Positions 8,023-15,758 of a stretch of 26,770 nucleotides of DNA are shown here, piece by piece. The notes below the pieces were generated by a model. The model was not told the origin of the DNA. It saw only the letters and a list, made by a program, of their open reading frames with translations, and did no database searches. The stretch's first letter is position 1. Every line of letters starts with the position of its first letter. A program made the position numbers and the translations under genes. The stretch comes from Brevundimonas sp. UBA7534 (GTDB lineage Bacteria > Pseudomonadota > Alphaproteobacteria > Caulobacterales > Caulobacteraceae): positions 1 through 26,770 of the forward strand of contig NZ_DLMO01000029.1 of assembly GCF_002479325.1 (NCBI RefSeq), written 5' to 3'.

Positions 8023-8778
8023 ATGAGCAAGCCGGACGCCGCCATCGCCGCCCGACCCGTGGCCGCCGCCCGCCGCAAGGCCGGCGCCCCAGCGCCCGCG
8101 CGCCGCGGCCGCCCACCCAAGGCCCAGGCCAAGGTGGCCGGCGAGACGCGCGACCTGATCCTGGACGCGGCCGAGGACCTGTTCTCCAAACACGGCTTCT
8201 ATGGCGTCACCATCCGCGAGGTGGCGCGCGAGGCCGGCGTCGACACCGCGCTGGTCCACTACTATTTCGGCGCCAAGCGCGACCTGTTCGACGCGGTCTT
8301 CCTGCGTCGCGCCGAGGTGTGGAACAGCGAACGGGTCGACGCCGTCAATCGCTACGCCGAACAGGCGGGGGCCGACATGACGCTGGAGGGATTGCTGGAC
8401 GCCTTCCTGCGTCCGCCCTTCGAATGGTCGCTGAAAGGCGGGCCGGGGTGGAAGCACTATGCGGCCCTGGTGGCCCAGGCCAACGCCAACCCCACCTTCG
8501 GCGGCGAGACGATGGCCCGCTATTTCGACCCGGCGGTGCGTCGGCTGATCGAACTGGTCCGCCAGGTCCTGCCCGGCGCGCGCGAGGTCGATCTCTATTG
8601 GGCCTACCACAATCTGTCGGGCGCCCTGACCCTGACGCTGGGCGAGACGGGGCGGCTGGACCGGTTGTCGAACGGCCTGTGCCGCTCCGGCGACCTGGAG
8701 AGCGCGGGCGACTACATGGTGCGGTTCGCCGCGGCCGGCTTCCGCGCCGTCTGCGCGACGCGGGACGACCGTCCTTGA
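8023..8778 (+). CDS. TetR/AcrR family transcriptional regulator
   Basis: A 251-residue DNA-binding regulator. A basic, alanine/proline-rich tail (about 40 residues, with RRGRPPKAQAK) precedes the TetR helix-turn-helix: DLILDAAEDLFSKHGFYGVT, IREVAREAGVDTALVHYYFG and AKRDLFDAVF. The C-terminal ligand-binding region is helical. I chose the ATG at 8023; a TTG two codons upstream would lie between the predicted -10 and the transcription start. The gene is divergent from the TonB-dependent receptor and overlaps the following LytTR gene by four bases. It most likely represses the receptor and itself in response to the imported compound. The ligand is unknown. Confidence 0.9.
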   Translation: MSKPDAAIAARPVAAARRKAGAPAPARRGRPPKAQAKVAGETRDLILDAAEDLFSKHGFYGVTIREVAREAGVDTALVHYYFGAKRDLFDAVFLRRAEVWNSERVDAVNRYAEQAGADMTLEGLLDAFLRPPFEWSLKGGPGWKHYAALVAQANANPTFGGETMARYFDPAVRRLIELVRQVLPGAREVDLYWAYHNLSGALTLTLGETGRLDRLSNGLCRSGDLESAGDYMVRFAAAGFRAVCATRDDRP

Positions 8779-9536
8779 GCCTGGTGGAGCGACTGCGGCT
8801 TAAGGACCTGGCGCGCGGACTGGCCACGGCCGCGGCGGGCGGCCTGCTTCTGGCGCTGACCGGCGCCTTCGAGACGGGCCGCGTGTCGCTTGGACTGCGC
8901 CTGGCCTATTGGATCCCCGTCATGGTGGGCGGCGGGCTGTGGGGCCATGCCTGCTCGTTGATGCTGGACAGGATCGTCGCGTTGGACGAGCGGCCCTGGC
9001 TGTCGGTGGGCCTGCTGACGGCGGTGATCTCGGGGCCGCTCTCGGTGGTCGTCTGGGCGGTGACGGGACCGGCGCTGAACGGGGGGATGATACCGCTGGA
9101 GCACCTGCCGATGATCGCCTTCTATGTGGTGACGATCACCGCCGCGATCAGCGCGGTCAATGTCTTCGTCACGCGCGCGCGCCCGGTCCAGACCCATGCC
9201 TCGGGCTCGGTCGACAGGACCGGCCCGCGCTTTCCCGCGCGTCTTCCGGCCCATTTGAGGGGCGCGGCGATCCGGGCGGTGCAGGCTGAGGATCACTATT
9301 TGCGCATCCACACCGATCGCGGGTCGGACCTGATCCTGATGCGTCTGTCGGACGCGCTCGATGAGCTGGAGGGTCTGGAGGGCTCGCAGACGCACCGCAG
9401 CTGGTGGGTGGCGCGCGAGGCGGTGCGCGACGTGGCCCGCAACGACGGCCGCGCGGTGCTGACGCTGGAGGGCGGCCTGACCGCGCCGGTCAGCCGCCGC
9501 TACGCCCGGGCCCTGCGCGCCGCGGGCTGGTGCTGA
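8775..9536 (+). CDS. LytTR-domain regulator with membrane-spanning N-terminus
   Basis: A 253-residue protein with four likely transmembrane helices in the first 135 residues (for example AAAGGLLLALTGAF and LAYWIPVMVGGGLWGHACSL). A cytoplasmic LytTR DNA-binding domain follows, recognisable from AVQAEDHYLRIHTDRG, DLILMRLSDALDEL and HRSWWVAREAV. There is no response-regulator receiver domain, so it is a membrane-tethered one-component regulator. The start is uncertain. A TTG at 8775 overlaps the TetR stop by four bases (TTGA), and a GTG at 8784 is an alternative. Neither has a strong ribosome site, so translation is probably coupled to the TetR gene. The target and signal are unknown. Confidence 0.85.
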   Translation: MSLVERLRLKDLARGLATAAAGGLLLALTGAFETGRVSLGLRLAYWIPVMVGGGLWGHACSLMLDRIVALDERPWLSVGLLTAVISGPLSVVVWAVTGPALNGGMIPLEHLPMIAFYVVTITAAISAVNVFVTRARPVQTHASGSVDRTGPRFPARLPAHLRGAAIRAVQAEDHYLRIHTDRGSDLILMRLSDALDELEGLEGSQTHRSWWVAREAVRDVARNDGRAVLTLEGGLTAPVSRRYARALRAAGWC

Positions 9537-9539
9537 GCT

Positions 9540-10028
9540 TCAGCCCGCCGCCGGTTCGACGACCGGACCGGATTCGCCGCCGGCCATGATGGCGGCGCTG
9601 GACGCCCCGCAGCCGTTGAGCGTCTGGTCGCCGATCTCGACCCGCGCCGTCAGCGGATAGGTCCGGTCGCTCATTCCGTCCGAACATTCCGTGGCGATCA
9701 GACTGACGTTCAGCGGCTGGTTCAGGCTGGTCGTCGTGGTGAAGGTCGCCACCGTGCCCTGCACCGTCACGCCGCGATTGGGCGCGCGCTGCTCGGGTTG
9801 ATCCACGCGGGTGTAGACCAGGGCGTCCGACGTGATCTCTATGCTCCAGAACGGCTCGGTGCCCAGGACGCGCACCGGCCGCGAAAGGTCCACCCCGCCC
9901 AATTCGGCAGCGGTTTCCGGGACCGGGGCGGGCTGTGGCGCGCTGTCGTTGCGGTCATAGCAGGCGGCCAGGCTGAGGCCGGCCACGGCCAGAAGGGACA
10001 GGAAGGTCTTGTGCGTGATCGGGGGCAT
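9540..10028 (-). CDS. COG3650-type lipoprotein of unknown function
   Basis: A 162-residue lipoprotein. The ATG at 10028 is preceded by GAGAGGA, giving MPPITHKTFLSLLAVAGLSL followed by AAC, with the lipobox cysteine at residue 23. An upstream in-frame start would put non-conserved residues before the signal. The mature part carries GTEPFWSIEI, the signature of the COG3650 group of uncharacterised envelope proteins. It continues with CSDGMSDRTYPLTARVEIG and NGCG, where the cysteine pair may form a disulfide. The C-terminus is short and acidic/proline-rich. It is convergent with the LytTR gene, with three bases between the stop codons. No function is established for the family. Confidence 0.8.
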   Translation of the reverse strand: MPPITHKTFLSLLAVAGLSLAACYDRNDSAPQPAPVPETAAELGGVDLSRPVRVLGTEPFWSIEITSDALVYTRVDQPEQRAPNRGVTVQGTVATFTTTTSLNQPLNVSLIATECSDGMSDRTYPLTARVEIGDQTLNGCGASSAAIMAGGESGPVVEPAAG

Positions 10029-10096
10029 GGCGGGGGTCCTCTCTCGGCCCCGCACGTGTGCAGCCCGTCGGCCTCGGTCAAGGGCGCCGGCTGCGC

Positions 10097-10102
10097 TATG
10101 GT
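10097..10102 (+). promoter_or_regulatory. -10 element of a predicted leaderless promoter for the methyltransferase
   Basis: GCTATGGT is a close match to the alphaproteobacterial -10, with TATGGT at 10097-10102. Six bases separate it from the ATG at 10109, so the message should start at or beside the start codon. The -35 region (CGGTCA, 10075-10080) is poor. No ribosome site precedes the ATG. Confidence 0.4.
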
Positions 10103-10108
10103 AGAACT

Positions 10109-11236
10109 ATGTCGATTCGTCCGACCGTATTCGAGTTCTTCGCCGGCGGCGGTCTGGCGGGTCTGGGCCTGGGCGGCGCCGGCCGAGGCGGCATGGATGT
10201 CGCCTTCGCCAACGACATGGATTCCATGAAGTCTGCGGCCTTTCGCGCCAACCACCCGGATACGGTTTTCCGCAAGGGCGACGTCTGGGCTTTGACGACG
10301 GCGGACCTGCCTGGGCGACCGGACCTGTGCTGGGCGTCGTCGCCCTGTCAGGACGTCAGCCTGGCCGGCGCGCGCGGCGGACTGGAAGCGGGGCGGTCCG
10401 GCGCGTTCTGGGGCTTCTGGAAACTGATGCAGGACCTGCGGGCCGAGGGGCGGGCGCCGCGCGTCATCGTGCTGGAGAACGTCATCGGCCTGCTGACCTC
10501 CGGTCAGGGGCGCGACTTCGCCGCCGTCTGCGCCGCCATGGTCGAGGCCGGCTATCGGGTCGGCGCGCTGGAGATGGACGCGGCGCTGTGGCTGCCGCAA
10601 TCGCGCCCCCGGCTGTTCGTGGTCGCCGCGCAGGGCGATGCGCCGCAGGCCACAGGACCGATGGCGCCTTTTCACAGCCCCCGTCTGGTCGCCGCACACC
10701 ACCGGCTGCCCGCGGCCGTGCGCGCGGCGTGGGCCTGGTGGTCCTTGCCGGCGCCGCCCCGGCGCAACCTGGACCTCGCCGCCGTGCTGGAGCCGGACGA
10801 AACGGCGGACTGGCTGGACGACTCGGAGGCGGTGCTGTCGCTTGCCGCACCGCTGCACCGGACGCGCATCGACGCCGCCGTCGCCTCGGGGCAGCGCCGG
10901 GTCGGGGCCGCCTATCGCCGCGTGCGGGTGGAGAACGGCGCCAAGGTCCAGCGGCTGGAAGTGCGGTTCGACGGCCTGGCCGGATGCCTGCGCACGCCGG
11001 CCGGCGGCTCTTCGCGCCAATATGTCGTCGTCTGCGATCAGGGGCGGGTGCGGGTGCGCCGCCTGACGGGGCGTGAAGCGGCGCGTCTGATGGGGGTGTC
11101 GGACGACTATCGCCTGCCCCGCAGCGAAAGCGCCGCGTTGAAGCTGATGGGCGACGCCGTCGCCGTTCCGGTGGTGCGGGCCCTGGCACAGGGTCTGCTG
11201 ATGCCCGCCCTTCAGGCGGAGCGCGCCGCGGCCTGA
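10109..11236 (+). CDS. DNA (cytosine-5-)-methyltransferase, solo
   Basis: A 375-residue enzyme transferring a methyl group from S-adenosylmethionine to cytosine C5 in a specific DNA sequence. Motif I is FEFFAGGGLAGLGLG (residues 8-22). The catalytic loop is SSPCQDVSLAG with nucleophile C80. Motif VI is LENV (E123, N124), motif VIII QSRPR (164-168), motif IX RRLTGREAARLMG, and motif X GDAVAVPVVRAL. The target-recognition region lies between VIII and IX and is about 100 residues, short for the family. I chose the ATG at 10109 because it begins MSIRPTVFEFF directly before motif I. No restriction endonuclease or Vsr-type gene is adjacent, so it appears to be an orphan. Target sequence unknown. 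Confidence 0.93.
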   Translation: MSIRPTVFEFFAGGGLAGLGLGGAGRGGMDVAFANDMDSMKSAAFRANHPDTVFRKGDVWALTTADLPGRPDLCWASSPCQDVSLAGARGGLEAGRSGAFWGFWKLMQDLRAEGRAPRVIVLENVIGLLTSGQGRDFAAVCAAMVEAGYRVGALEMDAALWLPQSRPRLFVVAAQGDAPQATGPMAPFHSPRLVAAHHRLPAAVRAAWAWWSLPAPPRRNLDLAAVLEPDETADWLDDSEAVLSLAAPLHRTRIDAAVASGQRRVGAAYRRVRVENGAKVQRLEVRFDGLAGCLRTPAGGSSRQYVVVCDQGRVRVRRLTGREAARLMGVSDDYRLPRSESAALKLMGDAVAVPVVRALAQGLLMPALQAERAAA

Positions 11237-11243
11237 TCGGCCG

Positions 11244-11519
11244 TCAGTCGTCCTCGCGGCCGGGATCCAGCCGGTTGTCGACGCGATCGTCCCAACCCTC
11301 GCGGTTCGACTTGAAGGCCAGGGCCATCAAGACCCAGGTCAGCAGCACCGTCCCCACGACGCCCAGGCTCAGGGCGATCCAGCCGTGCAGCGTCAGATCG
11401 CCGCCGCCCATCAGCGACCACGCGACGTTCAGCAGGGCGGTGGCGACGGCGGCGACGAACCCCGCCAGCAATAGCGCCAGCAGGAGGCGGACGATCCGGT
11501 CGCGCCTGGGACCGCCCAT
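11244..11519 (-). CDS. Small membrane protein, unknown function
   Basis: A 91-residue protein with two clear hydrophobic segments: LLLALLLAGFVAAVATALLN (about 12-31) and IALSLGVVGTVLLTWVLMAL (about 48-67). A charged, acidic cytoplasmic-type tail (DDRVDNRLDPGREDD) follows. I do not recognise the family. The ATG at 11519 lies nine bases after the ydbL-like stop on the same strand, so it is probably the fourth gene of the ydbH-ynbE-ydbL unit. It is convergent with the methyltransferase gene, with seven bases between the stops. Coding reality is supported by the operon spacing and the clean two-helix hydropathy. Confidence 0.7.
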   Translation of the reverse strand: MGGPRRDRIVRLLLALLLAGFVAAVATALLNVAWSLMGGGDLTLHGWIALSLGVVGTVLLTWVLMALAFKSNREGWDDRVDNRLDPGREDD

Positions 11520-11528
11520 CGGATCAGC

Positions 11529-11888
11529 CTAGCGCTGGACCCACTGGCCCTGGGCGTTGCGATACCACTGACCGGACTGAATGCGCGGCAGAAGCTGGCT
11601 TTCGAACATCCGGGCCCCGGCGACATCGGCGCTGGTGCCGGCCTCGGCGGCGCTGCGGGCGTAGGCGGCGCGACGGCCGTTGTTGGTGGCCTCCACCGCC
11701 GCGCGCAGGGCGGCGTCGGACGAAGAGGAGCGGAAGGCGAGGTAGCCGTCGGCCTGTTCGCCGACCACGCCCTGGGCCTTGGCCTGGTCGATCATCGACT
11801 TCTGGGCGGCGGTCTGGGCCACGGCGGCGCCGGCCACGCCCAGGGCGGCCACGGCGGCGCCGATCACGAAAAGCTTGCGGAAGGTCAT
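11529..11888 (-). CDS. ydbL: YdbL-like periplasmic protein (DUF1318)
   Basis: A 119-residue exported protein. The start is the ATG at 11888, preceded by AAAGGAC, which yields MTFRKLFVIGAAVAALGVAG and a signal peptide ending AVAQ. Longer readings lack a signal at the N-terminus. The mature part matches the DUF1318/YdbL pattern: QGVVGEQADGYLAFR, then NNGRRAAYARSAAEAG, RMFESQLLPRI, and the closing GQWYRNAQGQWVQ. In E. coli YdbL accompanies the YdbH-YnbE envelope bridge and is thought to modulate its assembly. Here it follows the ynbE-like gene by 31 bases. Family assignment is confident; the role is by analogy. Confidence 0.88.
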   Translation of the reverse strand: MTFRKLFVIGAAVAALGVAGAAVAQTAAQKSMIDQAKAQGVVGEQADGYLAFRSSSSDAALRAAVEATNNGRRAAYARSAAEAGTSADVAGARMFESQLLPRIQSGQWYRNAQGQWVQR

Positions 11889-11919
11889 GTCAGCCTGTCC
11901 TTTCAAAAGAGCGAGGCGA

Positions 11920-12108
11920 TCAGAAGAGGTTCGGATTTTCCTGGAGGAGCTGCTGCAACTCCTGATCCAGGCGAACGCGAACGTCGGCGTCCAGTTTCGC
12001 ATAGATCTGGATCGGCGCGACTTCCAGACGGATGGTGGGGGCGCAGGCCGAGACGGCGACGACCGCCGCTCCGAGGCCGAGGCCGGCCAACTGCCGCTTG
12101 GTGATCAT
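11920..12108 (-). CDS. ynbE: YnbE-like outer-membrane lipoprotein
   Basis: A 62-residue lipoprotein with signal MITKRQLAGLGLGAAVVAVS and lipobox VSAC (C22). The mature part begins CAPTIRLEVAPIQIYAKLDA and continues in the pattern of YnbE: a short beta-forming peptide ending in a charged Q/L-rich tail. YnbE is reported to multimerise and contact YdbH to complete a bridge between inner and outer membrane. The ATG at 12108 is preceded by GGAG at about nine bases. It lies 82 bases after the ydbH-like stop and 31 before the ydbL-like gene, the conserved order. Length and motif agree with the family. Confidence 0.87.
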   Translation of the reverse strand: MITKRQLAGLGLGAAVVAVSACAPTIRLEVAPIQIYAKLDADVRVRLDQELQQLLQENPNLF

Positions 12109-12190
12109 GGCGAAGGCTCCGTTAGGCCAAGGTTGAGGGGTCTTCTAGCACGTCCGGCGGTGAACGGCGGCTGAATGATGGTGATGGCCT

Positions 12191-15100
12191 TCACGGGCGG
12201 TTGGCCTCTTCCTCGGCCTGGCCCTGACGGGCGCGGTTGACCGCCATCAGGTCGCCGATCAGTTGGTTCAGGTTCAGCGTGGTGTCCAGCGTCAGGTCGA
12301 TGCCGGTGTCGGACGGCAGGGGCAGGTTGCGGTTCAGGAAGCGCCGACTGATTAGGTCGCTCAGCGTCAGGCGCAGTTCCTGGCGCTGGGGCGGATCGTG
12401 GCGGCCCCGGATGTGGAACAGCACGGCCATTCGGTCGTCGTCGCGGCTGTTGACGTCGGCGGTCAGCACGTCGAAGGCCAGGTTCTCCATCGCCTGATAG
12501 GCCAGGTCCTCGACCATGCCGGGCGGCACGGCGTCGCCCCCGCCGCCCGCGTCCACATCGGTCAGCACCTCGCGATTGATCGACAGCCGCCCCGGCTGGA
12601 CCGCCACCAGCGATCCGCCCACGACCTTGAAGCCGGACTTGGGGTCGGAGATGAAGGGCAGGCGGCCGGACACCAGGGCGTCCAGCTGAACCTTGTCACC
12701 AAAGCCGGAGTCGGAAACCACCTGGCCGAGTTGGACGCGGTCCAGCACCACCACGCCGCTGTACGGCAAGGTCGGATCCAGCGGGATCGACAGCGGCTCC
12801 ACCGAGACGAAGCCGCCCGCCGCCGCCACGCGCCCGCCGGCCACGTCCAGGGCCGTGGGCGTCAGCGAAAAGGTCACGTCCAGGGCGGTCGCGTCGGTCG
12901 CGGTGTCCAGCCGGTCTATCGTCAGGTGCTGATCCGGCGCCGTGACCAGCGGCGTCAGGCTGGTCAGGGCGATATCGCCCTTCAGACCTTCGATCGGTCC
13001 GGCCGGACTGACGAAATCCAGACCTGGAATGGTCAGGCGGCCGCTGGACGTCGGTTCGGCGTCCTTGGTCCAGTCGAAGCGTCCCGCGAAGCCGACCGAT
13101 CCCGTGACCGGCGACTGCACGAAGTCGTCCAGCAGGGGCGTCAAATCGGACGGTTGGAGCCCGTGCTCGGCGAAGACGATCTGCGGCGTCTGGATCTTCA
13201 GTCCGCCCGCGCCGCTTCGACCGTCGTGCGCCAAGGTCAGGTCGCCCAGGGATGCGCCCACACGGCTCAGGTCGAAAGCGCCGCTCCAGCGTTCGCCGGC
13301 CAGGCGGGCTTGGCCCCGAGCGCTGAGAGGATGGAAGCGGCGGGGCTCGGTCGCATCGACCACGCGGGCCTCGCCGACGTGGGCGATCAGGTCGATCCCG
13401 GCGGGGCCGCCATTCACCGCCACCTGGCCGGCGACCTGTTCAAACCGCATTCCCAAGAACGGCGCCTGGGCCTGCATCTCGCGAATGTCGCCGCGCACGC
13501 GCCAGACGCCCTCGCGCGAGGCGAACAGCGGTGCGTCCTGCGGGCACAGACGGCCGGCGACCTGGTGGACGTCGTTCTCGTCCAGCTCCAGCCGCTCGAC
13601 GGTCAGGCCGACGCAATCGCGCGGCGCGTAGGTCAGGGTTCCGTCGGTCATGGCCAGAAGTCCGGCCGTGCGCGCCTCGATCCCGCGCGCCAGATCGAAA
13701 TCGAGCGCGGCGCGGCCGTCCAGCCGCGCCTCGAAGCCGGCCGGCGTCAGACGCCACTCCGGCACGGCGACGTCCAGTTCGGGCAGGCCGCGTCCGCGCG
13801 TCGCCTTCAGCGCCAGGGCGCCGCCGCCCAGCCGCCCAGGCTCGGCCTGATAGACGGCTTCGCCGGACGGGCTCACGGTCAGAGCGCCGCCGTTGCGCGG
13901 GCGCAGGACGACGGGCCGGGCCAGGTTGACGCGCGTGCCCTCGCTGCCGGTCTCGACGGAGAAGGCCGGGGCGTCGAAGGCGAAGGCGCCCAGCGCCCGC
14001 TTGATCTCCGCCAGGTCCGGCAGGTCGTCGCCCGCGACCGGCCCGAACAGCGGCCATGACGCGTTGGCGGACCGCAGGGCGCCGGTCAGGCCGATCCGCA
14101 TCGCCCCGTCCTGGACCACGTCCAACGCCATCCTCCCTCGGCCCTGGCGCAAACTCAGGTCGCCGAACCCCGCCGCATCGAAGGCGACATCGGCCTGGCC
14201 GGTCGCCTCCACGGCCGCGCCACGTCCGCCCAGGCTCAGGTCGGCGATGCGGATGTCGGCGCCGCGCGCCTGTGCCTCGCCGCTGCGGACGGAGGCCGCG
14301 GTCAGCTTCAGCGGCGTGTTCACGCTCCAGCGTAGGTCGTCGCCGCGAGCCACGACCAGGCGGCCGCCGTCGGCCTGGGCGGCCAGGCGGGCGACACGCA
14401 GGTCGGTCCCCTCGATGGCCTCGGCCTTGAAGTCGACGTCCTGGCGGCCTTCGATGCGGAAGGTCTCCAGCCACCCGGCGGTCTGTCCGTCGAAACGCCA
14501 GGCCACGTCGGCCTGGCGGGCCCGCAGGCCCGGCTGGCCCAGGCTGTCGGCCGTCAGCCGGGCGTCCAGGACCGCCCGCCCGTCTCCTCGGTGCGTCTTC
14601 AAGTCAGGATAGGGCAGGTCGCCCTGCAGCGTCAGCCGCGCCGATCGGCCGGCCGCCGCCGGGGCCTCGAAGGCCGCCGCCGTCGTCGCCAGGGTCACGG
14701 CCACGCGGTCGCCGCGCGTGGTCAGGTCGATGCGTCCGCCCAGGCCCTGCGCCTGGATGTCGCCGCTCTTCAGCGCGGGCGCGGCGACGTCCGCAGCCAG
14801 CCGCATCAGCTTGCCGTCGTCCAGACGCGCGTCGCCGCGCGCGGTGATCTGTCCGTAGTCGGTCTGGACGCGGGCGCGGCCGTCCTCGACGATGACCACC
14901 GGCGCGCGGGAATCCGGGCGCGGCGGCCGCCCCGTGAACTCCTCCAAGACCGGATCGAGCGATCCCAGCGACAGCCGGCCGTCTCGCCAGGCGGCGCGCA
15001 CGACGGGGCGCACCAGCCGGATGCGGCTGGGCGTGACGCCCAGGCCGGTGCGGGACCACGGCAGTCCGACCGCATAGTCGACCTCGACCCGCTCCACGGT

Positions 15101-15382
15101 CACGTCGGGATTGGCCGGATCGCCGATGCGGATACGCCCGACGAAGCCGTCCAGCTCGATGCGCTCGACCTCGACGTCGGCGGGAACGCCCCGCTGGTCC
15201 AGCCAGCCCACCAGCGCCTGCCGGGCGGCCGCCCTGCGGTTCAGATAGAGGGCGGCCAGCGCCACCGCGACGATGATCAGCACGATCAGCAAGGTCACGC
15301 CCGCCCGGCGGGCCAGGCGTCGCCAGCGGGGCGAGGGCGGTCGCCCTGGGGCGGGCTTCGGATCGGCCGGGACGTCGGTCAA
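12191..15382 (-). CDS. ydbH: YdbH-like AsmA-family intermembrane lipid transport protein
   Basis: A 1063-residue protein anchored by one N-terminal transmembrane helix (residues about 28-47, VTLLIVLIIVAVALAALYLN), with the rest in the periplasm as repeated beta-strand segments. This is the layout of YdbH/TamB/YhdP-type proteins that move phospholipid to the outer membrane. The C-terminal region, with GRLSINREVLTDVDAGG, VEDLAYQAMENLAFDVLTAD and HIRGRHDPPQRQELRLTLS, is the part most characteristic of YdbH. The only start I see is a TTG at 15382 with no clear ribosome site; a downstream GTG would cut into the membrane helix. ynbE- and ydbL-like genes follow, which strengthens the assignment. In E. 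coli YdbH is partly redundant with TamB and YhdP. Confidence 0.88.
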   Translation of the reverse strand: MTDVPADPKPAPGRPPSPRWRRLARRAGVTLLIVLIIVAVALAALYLNRRAAARQALVGWLDQRGVPADVEVERIELDGFVGRIRIGDPANPDVTVERVEVDYAVGLPWSRTGLGVTPSRIRLVRPVVRAAWRDGRLSLGSLDPVLEEFTGRPPRPDSRAPVVIVEDGRARVQTDYGQITARGDARLDDGKLMRLAADVAAPALKSGDIQAQGLGGRIDLTTRGDRVAVTLATTAAAFEAPAAAGRSARLTLQGDLPYPDLKTHRGDGRAVLDARLTADSLGQPGLRARQADVAWRFDGQTAGWLETFRIEGRQDVDFKAEAIEGTDLRVARLAAQADGGRLVVARGDDLRWSVNTPLKLTAASVRSGEAQARGADIRIADLSLGGRGAAVEATGQADVAFDAAGFGDLSLRQGRGRMALDVVQDGAMRIGLTGALRSANASWPLFGPVAGDDLPDLAEIKRALGAFAFDAPAFSVETGSEGTRVNLARPVVLRPRNGGALTVSPSGEAVYQAEPGRLGGGALALKATRGRGLPELDVAVPEWRLTPAGFEARLDGRAALDFDLARGIEARTAGLLAMTDGTLTYAPRDCVGLTVERLELDENDVHQVAGRLCPQDAPLFASREGVWRVRGDIREMQAQAPFLGMRFEQVAGQVAVNGGPAGIDLIAHVGEARVVDATEPRRFHPLSARGQARLAGERWSGAFDLSRVGASLGDLTLAHDGRSGAGGLKIQTPQIVFAEHGLQPSDLTPLLDDFVQSPVTGSVGFAGRFDWTKDAEPTSSGRLTIPGLDFVSPAGPIEGLKGDIALTSLTPLVTAPDQHLTIDRLDTATDATALDVTFSLTPTALDVAGGRVAAAGGFVSVEPLSIPLDPTLPYSGVVVLDRVQLGQVVSDSGFGDKVQLDALVSGRLPFISDPKSGFKVVGGSLVAVQPGRLSINREVLTDVDAGGGGDAVPPGMVEDLAYQAMENLAFDVLTADVNSRDDDRMAVLFHIRGRHDPPQRQELRLTLSDLISRRFLNRNLPLPSDTGIDLTLDTTLNLNQLIGDLMAVNRARQGQAEEEANRP

Positions 15383-15758
15383 GCGATTGGCGTCAAGCGA
15401 GAGGTGAGAACTGAAATAGAATCGATGTCGCCGGAGGTCAGCACAGGGTCGATGTCCAAATGTGCAAACATCCTTAGGCGGGCCTGCGTTGCAGCCAAGC
15501 TGGGCGACAAGAGGGCGGGAATGTCAACAAGCACGCCGGCTTCGGGCGATGTCTTCTCTAGGCTGTTCTTGTGGACCGCGTTGCGAGAAGTCGAACGATT
15601 ACAGAAGGCGCCGGCCCGTTAACCATTTGTAACGGACTGTCTTCCCAAACTGGTACAGGCGGGTTATAGGGCTTGCCTTCGCGTCCGGGGCCTTGGGCGC
15701 GAACCTTCGCTGCAGTACGCTTTGGCGCCTCCGGGGCGTCGCCAACAGACGGGGAACG
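15383..15758. other. 376-base divergent intergenic region between ydbH and the M23 peptidase
   Basis: I see no convincing gene here. It should hold promoters for both flanking genes. Near the ydbH side are a weak CTGACC-N17-TATTTC on the minus strand, a direct repeat TCGATGTC (15422-15429 and 15449-15456), and a GATGT-N12-ACATC inverted repeat (15451-15472). Near the peptidase side are a 6-bp inverted repeat and a -10-like TTATAG, described separately. The composition is slightly less GC-rich than the genes. Confidence 0.5.
15616..15669 (+). promoter_or_regulatory. Candidate promoter and operator for the M23 peptidase gene
   Basis: CCGTTA-N8-TAACGG (15616-15635) is a perfect 6-bp inverted repeat containing TTAACCAT (15619-15626), which resembles a CtrA half-site. 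It ends five bases before a weak -35 (CTTCCC, 15641-15646), with TTATAG as -10 (15664-15669) at 17-base spacing. Transcription would start near 15676 with an 83-base leader. The inverted repeat is a direct observation; the CtrA link is inference. Confidence 0.4.

Noticed and set aside
12398..14059. Plus-strand open frame of 553 codons inside ydbH
   Set aside because: Antisense of a well-supported 1063-residue gene; no domain and shadow-like composition.
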